From positions 1 through 30,806 of the forward strand of contig CAUFXR010000025.1 in NCBI GenBank assembly GCA_959596515.1: a stretch of 30,806 nucleotides of DNA, written 5' to 3'. This document shows positions 1 through 7,476 of the stretch, piece by piece; position 1 is the first letter of the stretch, and every line of letters starts with the position of its first letter. The DNA comes from an uncultured Oscillospiraceae bacterium (GTDB lineage Bacteria; Bacillota; Clostridia; Oscillospirales; Acutalibacteraceae). The position numbers and the translations under genes are program-made. Below the pieces are notes generated by a model. That model had not been told where the DNA came from, did not search any database, and saw only the letters and a program-made list of their open reading frames with translations.

Positions 1-541
1 AATGCTCTACCGCTTTTCTGGCGGAAAGCCGGTTATCCACCATGACAGTATCCACACCGGCGGTACTGATCTTGTGCTCTAAAAGAACCAGCGGAATCCG
101 TTTTCTGGGATTTCCCAGAGCATGCAATCCTTTTACGTATTTCTCCTGCTTTGGGTCAGAATCGTAAGCAAGAGATTCCATAATGATTCCATCCGCTTTG
201 GTAGCCACCAGATATTTCACGCATCGTTTCTCTGTCTCCAGGCTTCCACCGCTGTCTAGCACATTCATAACACAGCCCGCTTCTGAAACCGTGTCCTGAA
301 TGCCCTTCAGTATCGGGCCAAAGAAAACTCTCTGGAACGAGGAAATCACCACACCGATGGTATTGGTTCTGCTGTTTCGCATTCCCTGAGCGATGGGGCT
401 CGCATGATAGCCAAGCTCTTTTACCGCCTTCAATACCCGTTCTTCCAAAACCGGGCTTACGGTTTTCTTCCCGGTCATCACGTTGGAGACCGTAGAAATA
501 GATACCCCCGCCAGTTTTGCCACATCCTTAATATCAGCCAT
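1..541 (-). CDS. LacI-family transcriptional repressor (3' end outside window)
   Basis: The reverse strand from 541 reads MADIKDVAKLAGVSISTVSN, the canonical N-terminal helix-turn-helix of LacI/GalR repressors. It is followed by a hinge region and the start of the periplasmic-binding-like effector domain (NTIGVVISSFQRVFFGPILK). About 180 codons are visible before the window edge, against roughly 330-340 for the family, so the gene is partial only because of the window. An AAGGGGCGG ribosome site precedes the ATG. It lies 90 bases downstream of the cupin/isomerase gene on the same strand, and the two may be co-transcribed through a hairpin. A LacI-type operator in front of the cupin gene suggests that this protein represses its own unit in response to a sugar or sugar phosphate. 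The effector cannot be read from the sequence. Confidence 0.95.
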   Translation of the reverse strand, partial: MADIKDVAKLAGVSISTVSNVMTGKKTVSPVLEERVLKAVKELGYHASPIAQGMRNSRTNTIGVVISSFQRVFFGPILKGIQDTVSEAGCVMNVLDSGGSLETEKRCVKYLVATKADGIIMESLAYDSDPKQEKYVKGLHALGNPRKRIPLVLLEHKISTAGVDTVMVDNRLSARKAVEH

Positions 542-561
542 AAATCCGCCCCTTACTGAGA

Positions 562-590
562 CGGAGCAGGCTTATCAAAAACCTGCTCCG
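562..590 (-). terminator. Hairpin between cupin gene and lacI-type gene
   Basis: CGGAGCAGG and CCTGCTCCG form a perfect 9-bp stem with an 11-base loop in the 90-base gap between the cupin stop codon and the repressor start. No long U tract follows on the minus strand, so it may be a weak or partial terminator, or an RNA-stabilising hairpin that sets repressor level below enzyme level. Confidence 0.55.
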
Positions 591-631
591 CCATTCATTT
601 CACGCTAATTGATTTCCGTTTAACTCTGAAC

Positions 632-1843
632 TTAGTCCATAGAAACCTGAGGCATCTCAGGATGGTTCGGACCAAAGTGCTTCAGGATAACCAAAGGCTC
701 ACAGATGGAGTTATTGGTGATCTTCACTCCAGCGGTAGCGGCCTTTTCGCCGACAAAGAATTCATCAGCGCTCAGCTGGCCAAAGCGGAGCATACCGGCA
801 GTCTCGCACTGATAGCCGCCGATGGTACCGAAGCCCTGGGTCAGGATGCAGCCATAAGCGCCGCTATCCTTAATGGTAACCGTCTGACCGGGATATACGG
901 TCAGCTCTTTGGCACCTACATAGGGATTGCCGTAGGCGATCCATTTTTCCTCATAAACGCCGTCTTCCTTAGAATCCATCAACGGAGGACGGAAATAATG
1001 CTTCTTATAATGAGGATCCACATTGGCTTCCCAATCCATCAGATTCATGACAGCGTCTACGTCATCCTGTTCTTCTTCAGGCAGACGCTCCACCAGATTC
1101 TTGATATCATAAACCTCACCGGAGGCTACATTCTCAAATACAGAGTTGACGTCGCTGTTCCACTGAGGCTCATAGGTTAAGTAAGAACCAGGAGCGTGTA
1201 CCACTCCCGGAGGCGTATACCAGCCGGTACCCAGCTCGATACGGTAAGCTCTGGAAAGCTCGGTGATCCGGTTGTCTCCAGTCTTATACTGAAGCAGGCG
1301 CTCTCTGACTTCTTCCTTGGTGCAGTCGGGATCGAAGCCGAAATAGGTCACCGGGAAACGGCCGGGATAGTTGTTGTACTGTCTCGGGAAATAATAGGCT
1401 TCCGGCTTACCCTGCCAGCCAATACGGGCCGCCGCGTCAAAATCCAGGTGAAGGTGATGGAACAGAGGCAGCTCATTGTCAAAGAATTTTGCGTACATCG
1501 GCCAAGTGCCGTATTTCTTCATAAAATCTTCGCCGATCAGATCAGCACCTAATTCCTCTACCGCATCCTTTAAAAGAAATTTCTCTTCAGGAGTGGTGCC
1601 GTAGGAAACATAGCTCATACCCTCGTCGGGGGCTGCCAGAGGACCGTTAGCGGCCTGGATCACGCTGGAAAACCAACGCTCCTTCATCGGGCCGCGGGCG
1701 GTGCCCAGGGCAAAATAATCGTCCGGATGCAAACGCAGCCGTTTGCCGGGCTGGGAATTATTTCTGGGAACAAACGTCGGAATCAATTTTAAAATGCCGC
1801 CGTTTTTCTCAAAGGTTTCGCGAATGATCTGTGACTGGCTCAT
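632..1843 (-). CDS. Cupin-type sugar isomerase-like protein (phosphomannose isomerase type I-like)
   Basis: A 403-residue soluble protein. The segment HHLHLDFDAAARIGWQGKPE, followed by GWYTPPGVVHAPG about 60 residues later, matches the His-x-His...Glu...His metal-site layout of type I mannose-6-phosphate isomerases and related cupins. The C-terminal part (from about residue 310) looks like a second beta-barrel with an ELTVYPGQTVTIKDSGAYG segment. It probably isomerises or senses a sugar or sugar phosphate, but the substrate is unknown and it differs from ordinary ManA. The start ATG at 1843 has a GAAAGGAGAAAA ribosome site just upstream. A LacI-type gene follows on the same strand, and a strong promoter with a LacI-like operator lies upstream, which suggests local sugar-responsive control. 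Confidence 0.75.
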   Translation of the reverse strand: MSQSQIIRETFEKNGGILKLIPTFVPRNNSQPGKRLRLHPDDYFALGTARGPMKERWFSSVIQAANGPLAAPDEGMSYVSYGTTPEEKFLLKDAVEELGADLIGEDFMKKYGTWPMYAKFFDNELPLFHHLHLDFDAAARIGWQGKPEAYYFPRQYNNYPGRFPVTYFGFDPDCTKEEVRERLLQYKTGDNRITELSRAYRIELGTGWYTPPGVVHAPGSYLTYEPQWNSDVNSVFENVASGEVYDIKNLVERLPEEEQDDVDAVMNLMDWEANVDPHYKKHYFRPPLMDSKEDGVYEEKWIAYGNPYVGAKELTVYPGQTVTIKDSGAYGCILTQGFGTIGGYQCETAGMLRFGQLSADEFFVGEKAATAGVKITNNSICEPLVILKHFGPNHPEMPQVSMD

Positions 1844-1869
1844 GAAACATTTTCTCCTTTCTAATCAAA

Positions 1870-1921
1870 AAAACGTTTTACCGTCTATACTATTTATAGC
1901 ATCTTTTTCTTGGCCTGTCAA
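1870..1921 (-). promoter_or_regulatory. Promoter and LacI-type operator of the cupin gene
   Basis: On the minus strand, TTGACA (1916-1921) is separated by exactly 17 bases from TATAAA (1893-1898), a near-consensus sigma-A promoter. Just downstream of the expected start site lies the 10-bp palindrome AAAACGTTTT (1870-1879). Its central CG and A/T flanks are typical of LacI/GalR-family operators. The position suggests repression by blocking initiation or elongation, most simply by the LacI-type protein encoded at 1-541. Confidence 0.7.
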
Positions 1922-2459
1922 TTATTCCGGAATCAAAATTTTATACTTTTTTATTTTGGATAATCTGCCCGGAAAAGATCTCATTTTTGCCCGGAAGTTT
2001 TGCTTTTTCAGCCCCTCAAAATCGGCTGACGCCGAAAATTCAGACGTCTCGAGATCAGAAAAGCCTATCGGCTTAAAAGGAGGTGCGCTTTTATTTCCTT
2101 TTCCGCCGAGCGGGAATAAAGAGAATATCCAGTACAGACCGCCCTTATTTCGCTCACATCAATCCTCCACCTATGCCATCTTTCCTCCGGCCGCGGCACC
2201 TGAGTCCCACTTACCCTTTTCCCCATCCAATTTCAACACCTGGGGTCCGCTTATCTTTTTTGACCCGGCCAAGATACCCAGCCTTTTCTGTAGAGCACTA
2301 TTTCCTTTTTACTGTGAGACTAAGATCGCTTTTATTTTATTCCCGTCCCCCGCGGGTAGGTTTCCGCCGGACCTTTGTCGCATAGTCCTCTGCGCTGGGA
2401 AAAATCGGCCTTCAGAAAATCTCAGCATAAAATTCTGAAACCGGAAGGGCATGAGTGCC
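1922..2459. other. Intergenic stretch between divergent genes
   Basis: The first bases hold the cupin promoter and the last ones lead into the aldo/keto reductase promoter. Between them I see no supported gene. The reading frames here are proline/phenylalanine-rich with no family resemblance, and the only Shine-Dalgarno-like run (near 2078) is not followed by a convincing gene. Confidence 0.5.
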
Positions 2460-2488
2460 TTGCCAACACAAGAGCGCGGCCTTATAAT
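2460..2488 (+). promoter_or_regulatory. Promoter of the aldo/keto reductase gene
   Basis: TTGCCA (2460-2465), a 17-base spacer and a perfect TATAAT (2483-2488) lie 35 bases before the start codon at 2523. No operator-like palindrome is obvious. Confidence 0.75.
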
Positions 2489-2522
2489 GAAAGAGACAAA
2501 TTTGTGAAAAAGGGGTGTTTCC

Positions 2523-3503
2523 ATGAAATTTATGGAAGTCAACAGTGTTGACGGAATCATTCACATGTCCAAGATCGTTAAAGGAGCGGATTATTTCGGC
2601 ACAAATATTTCCGAGGATACCGCTTTCGCCCTGCTGGATCGATATTTTGAGCTGGGCGGTAACACCATTGACACCGCCAGAATTTACGGCCAGGCGAATC
2701 CCGCTGATCCCGATGGTCCTACCTACAGTGAAGGAGTGGTCGGTCGCTGGCTCGCATCCCGAGGCATGAGAAAAAATGTAGTACTGGTAACCAAGGGCTG
2801 TCATCCGGACCGCAACTGTGTCACCAAAAGCAGGATCTGCAAACAGGTTATCGACCAGGAACTGGAAACCAGTTTTTCCGAACTAAAGGTAGATTTTGTG
2901 GATGTTTATTTTCTTCACCGGGATAATCCCGATATGCCGGTGGGAGAAATTATGGATATGCTAAACGAGCATGTGGAATCAGGAAAAATCCGGGCTTTAG
3001 GCGCTTCTAACTGGAGTGCCCAGCGAATTGACCAAGCAAATCAATGGGCTTTATCTCACGGAAAAACCCCTTTTACTATTTCACAAATTCAATGGGGCCT
3101 GGCCAGCACTTCTTCGGAGGCCTGGGGGGATCCTACTCTGGTCGCTATGAATGATGCGGAATACGCGGGTTATATGAAAAATAAAATTCCCGTCATGGCA
3201 TTCGCCTCTCAGGGCGGCGGCTACTACTCCAAAAAGCTTACGGGACTTCCGTTAAAAGATAAAATTATCCGGCGCTACGAAAACCCGCTAAATCAAGGCC
3301 GGTTGCCGGTAGTCAAGCGGATCTCCGAGGAAATCGGTTGTTCTCCCGCCGCTGTCTGCATGGCTTTTCTCACTTCTAATCCTCTGCAAAGCGCTGCGAT
3401 CGTAGGGTGTTCTACTGTGGCCCAGCTGGAGGACAGCATGTCTTCCTGCGATTTAACCTTGACCAAGGCTCAGCTGGAGGCTCTGCAATCCCCGACACTC
3501 TGA
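2523..3503 (+). CDS. Aldo/keto reductase
   Basis: A 326-residue NAD(P)H-dependent oxidoreductase with the (beta/alpha)8 aldo/keto reductase fold, which reduces aldehydes, ketones or sugars. All four catalytic residues of the family are visible: Asp50 and Tyr55 in NTIDTARIYG, Lys91 in VLVTKGCH, and His132 in VYFLHRDNP. The segment GKIRALGASNWS and the C-terminal cofactor segment (IVGCSTVAQLEDS) also fit. The length is normal. A ribosome site (AAAGGGGTG) precedes the ATG at 2523. It is a single-gene unit with its own promoter (2460-2488) and terminator (3524-3563), divergent from the cupin gene. The physiological substrate is not predictable. Confidence 0.95.
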   Translation: MKFMEVNSVDGIIHMSKIVKGADYFGTNISEDTAFALLDRYFELGGNTIDTARIYGQANPADPDGPTYSEGVVGRWLASRGMRKNVVLVTKGCHPDRNCVTKSRICKQVIDQELETSFSELKVDFVDVYFLHRDNPDMPVGEIMDMLNEHVESGKIRALGASNWSAQRIDQANQWALSHGKTPFTISQIQWGLASTSSEAWGDPTLVAMNDAEYAGYMKNKIPVMAFASQGGGYYSKKLTGLPLKDKIIRRYENPLNQGRLPVVKRISEEIGCSPAAVCMAFLTSNPLQSAAIVGCSTVAQLEDSMSSCDLTLTKAQLEALQSPTL

Positions 3504-3523
3504 GAAACACAAGGTTTTTCTAA

Positions 3524-3563
3524 AAAAGGAGGCTGGATAGTAAATACTATCCAGCCTCCTTTT
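3524..3563 (+). terminator. Rho-independent terminator after aldo/keto reductase
   Basis: A perfect 19-bp inverted repeat (3524-3542 with 3545-3563) built on AAAAGGAGGCTGGATAGTA, ending in TTTT, starts about 20 bases after the stop codon. Confidence 0.9.
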
Positions 3564-4080
3564 GGGTCTATTTCAGTGATCCAAATCCCCTATTACAGTT
3601 TGGAACGGATAAAAGGCGTAAAGAAGGCCTTCCAGCCGAACAGCGGCTTTTACGAAAGCGAAGCTCAAAAATCAGTAGACGGCTGACCCAGAAAGCCCGC
3701 AGAGATACGATAAAACCAGTTTGCGGGCAACATCGGTAAAATTCACTACAATCTAATAATTCCCCAAGGGATGGCGCCAGCTTTGACCTACCGCCAAGAC
3801 AGCATAGGTCAAGCTACAATTTAATAATTCCGCGAGGGATAACGCCGGAGCGGGTTCTTCCAGGGTTTCCAGCTCTTCCCTTTCACCGGCGGTACGGACT
3901 TTGTGCCGGATGACAGACGAGCCTGCCCCAGCGCCGATACATCGGCAAAGCATTTCTCAAAAGGGCTTTCCCTTTTCGCGCCAGCTGGCAATCGCCAAAA
4001 ATATCGGTGATTGGCCACGCCAGAGGTTATTTACTTCCAAAAATTGTTTGACTGCGCCAAGGGCCATTGGCCGCCAGAAG
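3564..4080. other. Gene-free stretch with degenerate repeats
   Basis: No supported gene. It contains a hairpin with arms GCCCGCA/TGCGGGC (about 3695-3727), two imperfect 33-base direct repeats (3746-3778 and 3814-3846) and an inverted repeat between them. Short minus-strand frames ending in ...NY are products of the direct repeats. Confidence 0.55.
3746..3846. repeat. Imperfect 33-base direct repeat flanking an inverted repeat
   Basis: The copies at 3746-3778 and 3814-3846 both begin CTACAAT and share 28 of 33 bases, with starts 68 bases apart. Between them AGCTTTGACCTA (3779-3790) faces TAGGTCAAGCT (3805-3815), an 11-bp inverted repeat with one bulged base. No function is recognised. It may be a REP-like or decayed mobile sequence. 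Confidence 0.6.
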
Positions 4081-4779
4081 TTATTCGCTTTTCCCCGGTT
4101 CCACTTTGCAAACCTTCAAAGTTTTTCCGTTTACCACAAAACCGATTTCATATCCGGCAAACGACATACCGTAGATCCGTTCCGGCTCATTCTGATATCC
4201 AGGCCTGGGATCCTGGGCTAAGAGCTCCAAAAGACCCCTTCGACATGTCTGTGGCAGCTTTTCTAAAAGCTCGTTGGGAAATTCCACCTGAAGCTCCGGC
4301 TTGTCCACAGAGCCGGTAAAACCTTCCAACGCCTCCGGATGAGAATCACAATAAGCGAGATATGGCTTGATATCAAAAATCGGACTGCCATCCATCAAAT
4401 CCGCGCCGGCTACATACAAAACTGGACCTACAGCCGTGTGAAGCTCTACTCTCTCCAGACGGACAGAGGACAGGCCAACAGCGTTGGGCCGAAAAGGTGA
4501 ACGGGTAGCAAATACGCCCATTCGAGTGTTTCCTCCCAGTCGCGGCGGCCTTACGGTAGGAGACCACTCCTCACGTATCGCCTCAGAAAATTGCCATAGC
4601 AACCAAATATGGGAATAACCTTCCAATCCACGAAACGCATCAGGATTTCGATATTCTGGTTCAAACACGATCGTGGAAATCAGGGAATCCACAAGGCCGC
4701 TTTGACGGGGGATCCCAAACTTTGAGGAAAAATCGTTATGAATTCGCGCGATCACCCGTAACGTCATCCCTTCAGACAT
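4081..4779 (-). CDS. trmO: tRNA (N6-threonylcarbamoyladenosine37-N6)-methyltransferase TrmO
   Basis: A 232-residue protein of the TsaA/YaeB/UPF0066 family. It uses S-adenosylmethionine to methylate t6A37 to m6t6A37 in tRNAs that read ACY codons. The signature segments are clear: GIPRQSGLV (22-30), GLEGYSHIWLLWQF (51-64), the block VRPPRLGGNTRMGVFATRSP (77-96) with FRPNAVGLS, and DLMDGSPIFDIKPYL (about 127-141). The length is typical, including the C-terminal extension. The ATG at 4779 follows a GAGGTG ribosome site. It lies downstream of the XRE gene on the same strand with a 154-base gap, so co-transcription is possible but not shown. Confidence 0.95.
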   Translation of the reverse strand: MSEGMTLRVIARIHNDFSSKFGIPRQSGLVDSLISTIVFEPEYRNPDAFRGLEGYSHIWLLWQFSEAIREEWSPTVRPPRLGGNTRMGVFATRSPFRPNAVGLSSVRLERVELHTAVGPVLYVAGADLMDGSPIFDIKPYLAYCDSHPEALEGFTGSVDKPELQVEFPNELLEKLPQTCRRGLLELLAQDPRPGYQNEPERIYGMSFAGYEIGFVVNGKTLKVCKVEPGKSE

Positions 4780-4933
4780 AAAAACACCTCAAAACAAATC
4801 TAATGAAAAGATCTTACTATAATAACAACATATTACCAGCGGCTGAAAGACACCCACAAGCTCTACCCTGGAATTGTGACAAAACATCAGCGAGTTTTGG
4901 GTCTGCATCCTCATTTCGTTGCTTTGAATCCTT

Positions 4934-5197
4934 TTAAATTTTGGAATCTTTATCCGTTTCCTCCGATCTTTGGATCTCCTTTTCAATTAAACGTACCAAC
5001 TGATTTGGCTCCATATCCAAAGCGTTCGCGATTTTCCAAAGTGTTTCAAAATTCGCCTGCTTGCTGCCATTCTCAATCATCGTCAAGTGGCTTCTGGCTA
5101 ACCCAGCTAAGCCGCTGACGACCTCCTGAGATAATTTTTTCTCTTTTCGGATGCGACGCACTACTTTTCCTACGGCATACCGATTATATTCTATCAT
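4934..5197 (-). CDS. XRE-family helix-turn-helix repressor
   Basis: An 87-residue DNA-binding protein with a Cro/CI-type helix-turn-helix. The segment VGKVVRRIRKEKKLSQEVV, then SGLAGLARSHLTMIENGSKQ and TLWKIANALDMEPNQLV, is the standard XRE five-helix layout. A short acidic/basic tail (EKEIQRSEETDKDSKI) follows. I place the start at the ATG at 5197. The in-frame TTG at 5206 directly abuts the AAGGAG ribosome site, whereas the ATG sits 9 bases from it. A perfect 15-bp inverted repeat holding two ACGTACGT sites lies 40-75 bases upstream, so the protein probably represses itself. It sits directly downstream of the collagen-like gene on the same strand. Whether it controls that gene is unknown. 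Confidence 0.9.
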   Translation of the reverse strand: MIEYNRYAVGKVVRRIRKEKKLSQEVVSGLAGLARSHLTMIENGSKQANFETLWKIANALDMEPNQLVRLIEKEIQRSEETDKDSKI

Positions 5198-5236
5198 CGC
5201 AGACAACTCCTTTATTTCAGTTTACGAAGAAAATCG

Positions 5237-5270
5237 TTCACGTACGTCTATTATGATAGACGTACGTGAA
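5237..5270 (-). promoter_or_regulatory. Double-palindrome operator upstream of the XRE gene
   Basis: TTCACGTACGTCTAT (5237-5251) and its exact reverse complement (5256-5270) form 15-bp arms around TATG. Each arm contains its own palindrome ACGTACGT (5240-5247 and 5260-5267). The two sites are 20 bp apart, two helical turns, so two repressor dimers could bind one DNA face. The position just ahead of the XRE gene suggests autoregulation. The same structure would form a stable RNA hairpin, so a role as terminator of the collagen transcript is an alternative, though it lacks a U tract. Confidence 0.7.
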
Positions 5271-5370
5271 TGTTGCTTCCATATAAGACAAATCGAGAGC
5301 AAAAGAATCTTCTCACCAGATATGGGCCCTTGTCCTGAGACACATTCTTTCTCCGACTTTCGATCGCCCG

Positions 5371-6699
5371 TTACGTCCTACGTAATTTGAGAATAGTAAG
5401 ATTCACGTCTCCATTAGTCGCACTGCCGGAACCGGAGTAGGTCAAAGAAAACACAGTTTCAGCCGGCGCATATAGGATCAAAAAGGCGGAACCACACGCG
5501 CTGGATCCATTGGTACTGGTAGCGAAATAGATTCCTGTCTCTAAATGGGCTGTTCCATTGTAGAACGGAGTGATCTGCATATAATTCGCCGAAGAAAACG
5601 TTACAGATACCTTGTAGGATATAAGATAATAGCCCGGGGCAAGCGTAATGTGTTGAAGGTCTGTCGCAGTAATGTTCCCGGTGGGATCGGTAACTGCGGG
5701 ATATAGGGTCAGCAAATCACCATTGTTGTATGTCGACTGTACTGTAGCAAAAGAAGCGAAGATATCGTCTGGAATTTCCCCCGCCGGGCCGGTCGCCCCG
5801 GTAGGGCCTGTGGGACCCGGAATCCCCTGTGGACCGGTTGGACCGATAGCGCCCTGCTCTCCCGCCGGGCCGGTTGCCCCAGTTACTCCAGTCGCTCCGG
5901 TTGCTCCAGTCGGGCCCACTGCGCCATCGGTTCCGTCTGCTCCCGCAGGACCTGTGGCCCCGGTCGCCCCGGTAGGACCTGTGGGGCCTGGAATCCCCTG
6001 TGGACCGGTTGAACCGATAGGACCGGTTGGACCTGTAGGACCTGTGGGACCCGGAATCCCTTGTGGGCCGGTTGGGCCTGTCGCCCCGGTAGGTCCTGTG
6101 GGGCCTGGAATCCCTTGTGGACCGGTTGAGCCGGTAGCGCCCTGCTCTCCCGCCGGGCCGGTTGCCCCAGTTACTCCGGTCGCCCCGGTAGGTCCTGTGG
6201 GGCCTGGAATCCCTTGTGGACCGGTTGAGCCGGTAGCGCCCTGCTCTCCCGCCGGGCCGGTTGCCCCAGTTACTCCAGTCGCTCCGGTTGCTCCAGTCGG
6301 GCCCACTGCGCCATCGGTTCCGTCTGCTCCCGCAGGACCTGTGGCCCCGGTCGCCCCGGTAGGACCTGTGGGGCCTGGAATCCCCTGTGGACCGGTTGAA
6401 CCTGTAGCGCCCTGATCCCCTGCCGGGCCGGTCGCTCCCGTCGCCCCAGTCGCTCCCGTCGGGCCCACTGCGCCATCGGTTCCGTCTGCTCCCGCAGGAC
6501 CTGTGGCCCCGGTCGCCCCGGTAGGACCTGTGGGGCCTGGAATCCCCTGTGGGCCGGTTGGACCTGTAGCGCCTTGCTCCCCCGCCGGGCCGGTCGCCCC
6601 GGTTGCTCCGGTTGGGCCTGGGAAACCGACGCATCGGTAACAACAGCCACAGGGATCAGTCTTATTGGAATTGCAAAGATAATAGTAATCTCGGCGCAT
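5371..6699 (-). CDS. Collagen-like, BclA-type spore surface protein
   Basis: A 442-residue protein in three parts. Residues 1-24 form a Tyr/Cys-rich head with five cysteines (C9, C17, C19, C20, C23). Residues 25-309 are 95 uninterrupted Gly-X-Y triplets, mostly GPT, GAT, GPA and GIP. Residues 310-442 form a beta-rich tail (APGYYLISYKVSVTF, ETGIYFATSTNGSS) resembling the C1q/TNF-like trimerising domain of BclA. Such proteins make trimeric filaments, and BclA proteins sit on the exosporium of Bacillus and Clostridioides spores. There is no Sec signal peptide, as in spore-coat proteins made in the mother cell. The block PQGIPGPTGPTG occurs seven times, so the gene is prone to length change. The ATG at 6699 has a GGCGGAG ribosome site. 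No sporulation-sigma promoter could be identified with confidence. Confidence 0.92.
   Translation of the reverse strand: MRRDYYYLCNSNKTDPCGCCYRCVGFPGPTGATGATGPAGEQGATGPTGPQGIPGPTGPTGATGATGPAGADGTDGAVGPTGATGATGATGPAGDQGATGSTGPQGIPGPTGPTGATGATGPAGADGTDGAVGPTGATGATGVTGATGPAGEQGATGSTGPQGIPGPTGPTGATGVTGATGPAGEQGATGSTGPQGIPGPTGPTGATGPTGPQGIPGPTGPTGPTGPIGSTGPQGIPGPTGPTGATGATGPAGADGTDGAVGPTGATGATGVTGATGPAGEQGAIGPTGPQGIPGPTGPTGATGPAGEIPDDIFASFATVQSTYNNGDLLTLYPAVTDPTGNITATDLQHITLAPGYYLISYKVSVTFSSANYMQITPFYNGTAHLETGIYFATSTNGSSACGSAFLILYAPAETVFSLTYSGSGSATNGDVNLTILKLRRT
5790..6640 (-). repeat. Tandem DNA repeats encoding the Gly-X-Y region
   Basis: The collagen region is built from near-identical DNA blocks. 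The unit encoding GPQGIPGPTGPTG is present seven times, and a longer block encoding GPAGADGTDGAVGPTG recurs three times with few differences. This is likely to vary in length between strains through recombination or slippage. Confidence 0.85.
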
Positions 6700-6808
6700 G
6701 ATAACTCCGCCCTTTTCAAACAGTTTCTTCCTTCATTTTATTCTGTTTTTTGCTCTTCGGTTCCTCTCTCTTAGCGCGCGAGTATTTTCTAATTGTTTCC
6801 TAATTATT

Positions 6809-6846
6809 TTCTCATCCATATCATGTCTTCTCATCCATATTATGTC
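6809..6846. repeat. 19-base tandem duplication upstream of the collagen gene
   Basis: TTCTCATCCATATCATGTC (6809-6827) is followed immediately by the same 19 bases with one change (6828-6846), about 110-150 bases before the collagen start codon. It could be a duplicated regulator site or a simple slippage event. Confidence 0.7.
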
Positions 6847-6973
6847 GAATGATGTCTATCCAATTCTCATTTCCCGATCTTTGGTCTAGCGTATTGCGCC
6901 TATAATTTATCGATCACTTCTCCCCTACAAATCAAAATTCGCATCTAACTAATATTCTGATTCATTCAAAGCC

Positions 6974-7019
6974 AAAAGGCACGTCTCTTTCCTTTATAAA
7001 AGGAGAGACCGCGCCTTTT
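6974..7019 (-). terminator. Hairpin terminator of the SBP/rhamnosidase remnant unit
   Basis: Outer arms AAAAGGC (6974-6980) and GCCTTTT (7013-7019) enclose inner arms GTCTC/GAGAC and TCCTT/AAGGA. The result is a long, slightly mismatched stem that could terminate in either direction. Confidence 0.7.
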
Positions 7020-7275
7020 GAATCTATAAAACCGATTAAAATTCTAGAGAGACATAGATAAATTAAGCTTAGCACATCGCAGGATCAATCACATAATATT
7101 AGATATTCTGTTTGGGATAAGAACGGTTCCTGGATTAAAGAGGAATCAAAAGCCCGCGTTCCAACGTCTTTCGGAAAGCACGCTTCCCGTTTTTATAATA
7201 TGGGAGTGAAAATATTGAAATATACGGTCTTTCACTGAAACGAAAAATCCAGGGCAGGCACTATTTCCTGCAAAG

Positions 7276-7476
7276 TCATTTTTCCGAAATAACAATCCGG
7301 TAGTCTCCCGCGGATAAGGAAAATTTAGAGTCCGCATTTTTCTCTTTCCCGTCAATCGTTATCACTCCGCGCGCTTTAAGGGGCAGTGTCACCTCTGCCT
7401 GCGCGTGAAAAGGAACCGTGATCTGCAACTCAATCTCTTTTTGCTTATACTCCCAGCGACAGCGATACCGACCCAT
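7276..7476 (-). pseudogene. C-terminal remnant of an alpha-L-rhamnosidase-type glycosidase
   Basis: The minus-strand frame reads GRYRCRWEYKQKEIELQITV, then PFHAQAEVTLPLKARGV and ends SLSAGDYRIVISEK before a TGA at 7276-7278. This resembles the C-terminal beta-sandwich end of GH78 alpha-L-rhamnosidases, where a W...VTVP..T.AEV.LP block is followed by a final G.Y.F strand. About 65 codons remain of a gene normally near 900 codons, and the catalytic domain is absent. The upstream side runs straight into the truncated sugar-binding protein gene in a different frame. Family assignment from such a short tail is tentative, but the coding pattern is convincing. Confidence 0.6.

Larger units (their letters stand above)
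6700..7275. other. Intergenic stretch upstream of the collagen gene
   Basis: No supported gene. It contains a 19-base tandem duplication (6809-6846) and a hairpin terminator (6974-7019). The rest is A/T-rich sequence that must include the collagen-gene promoter. Confidence 0.5.

Noticed and set aside
1743..2438. Plus-strand frames between the cupin and aldo/keto reductase genes
   Set aside because: They are Pro/Phe-rich without family resemblance, partly antisense to the cupin gene, and lack a proper start context.
3753..4018. Two minus-strand frames ending in NY
   Set aside because: Both arise from the direct repeats, have no ribosome site and show no coding pattern.
5672..6415. Plus-strand proline/valine-rich 247-residue frame
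   Set aside because: It is the mirror of the Gly-X-Y repeats on the other strand. It has no ribosome site and keeps open only because of the repeat composition.
5790..6640. Regularly repeated DNA considered as a CRISPR array
   Set aside because: The repeats are in frame, lack unique spacers and encode collagen triplets. There are no cas genes in the window.
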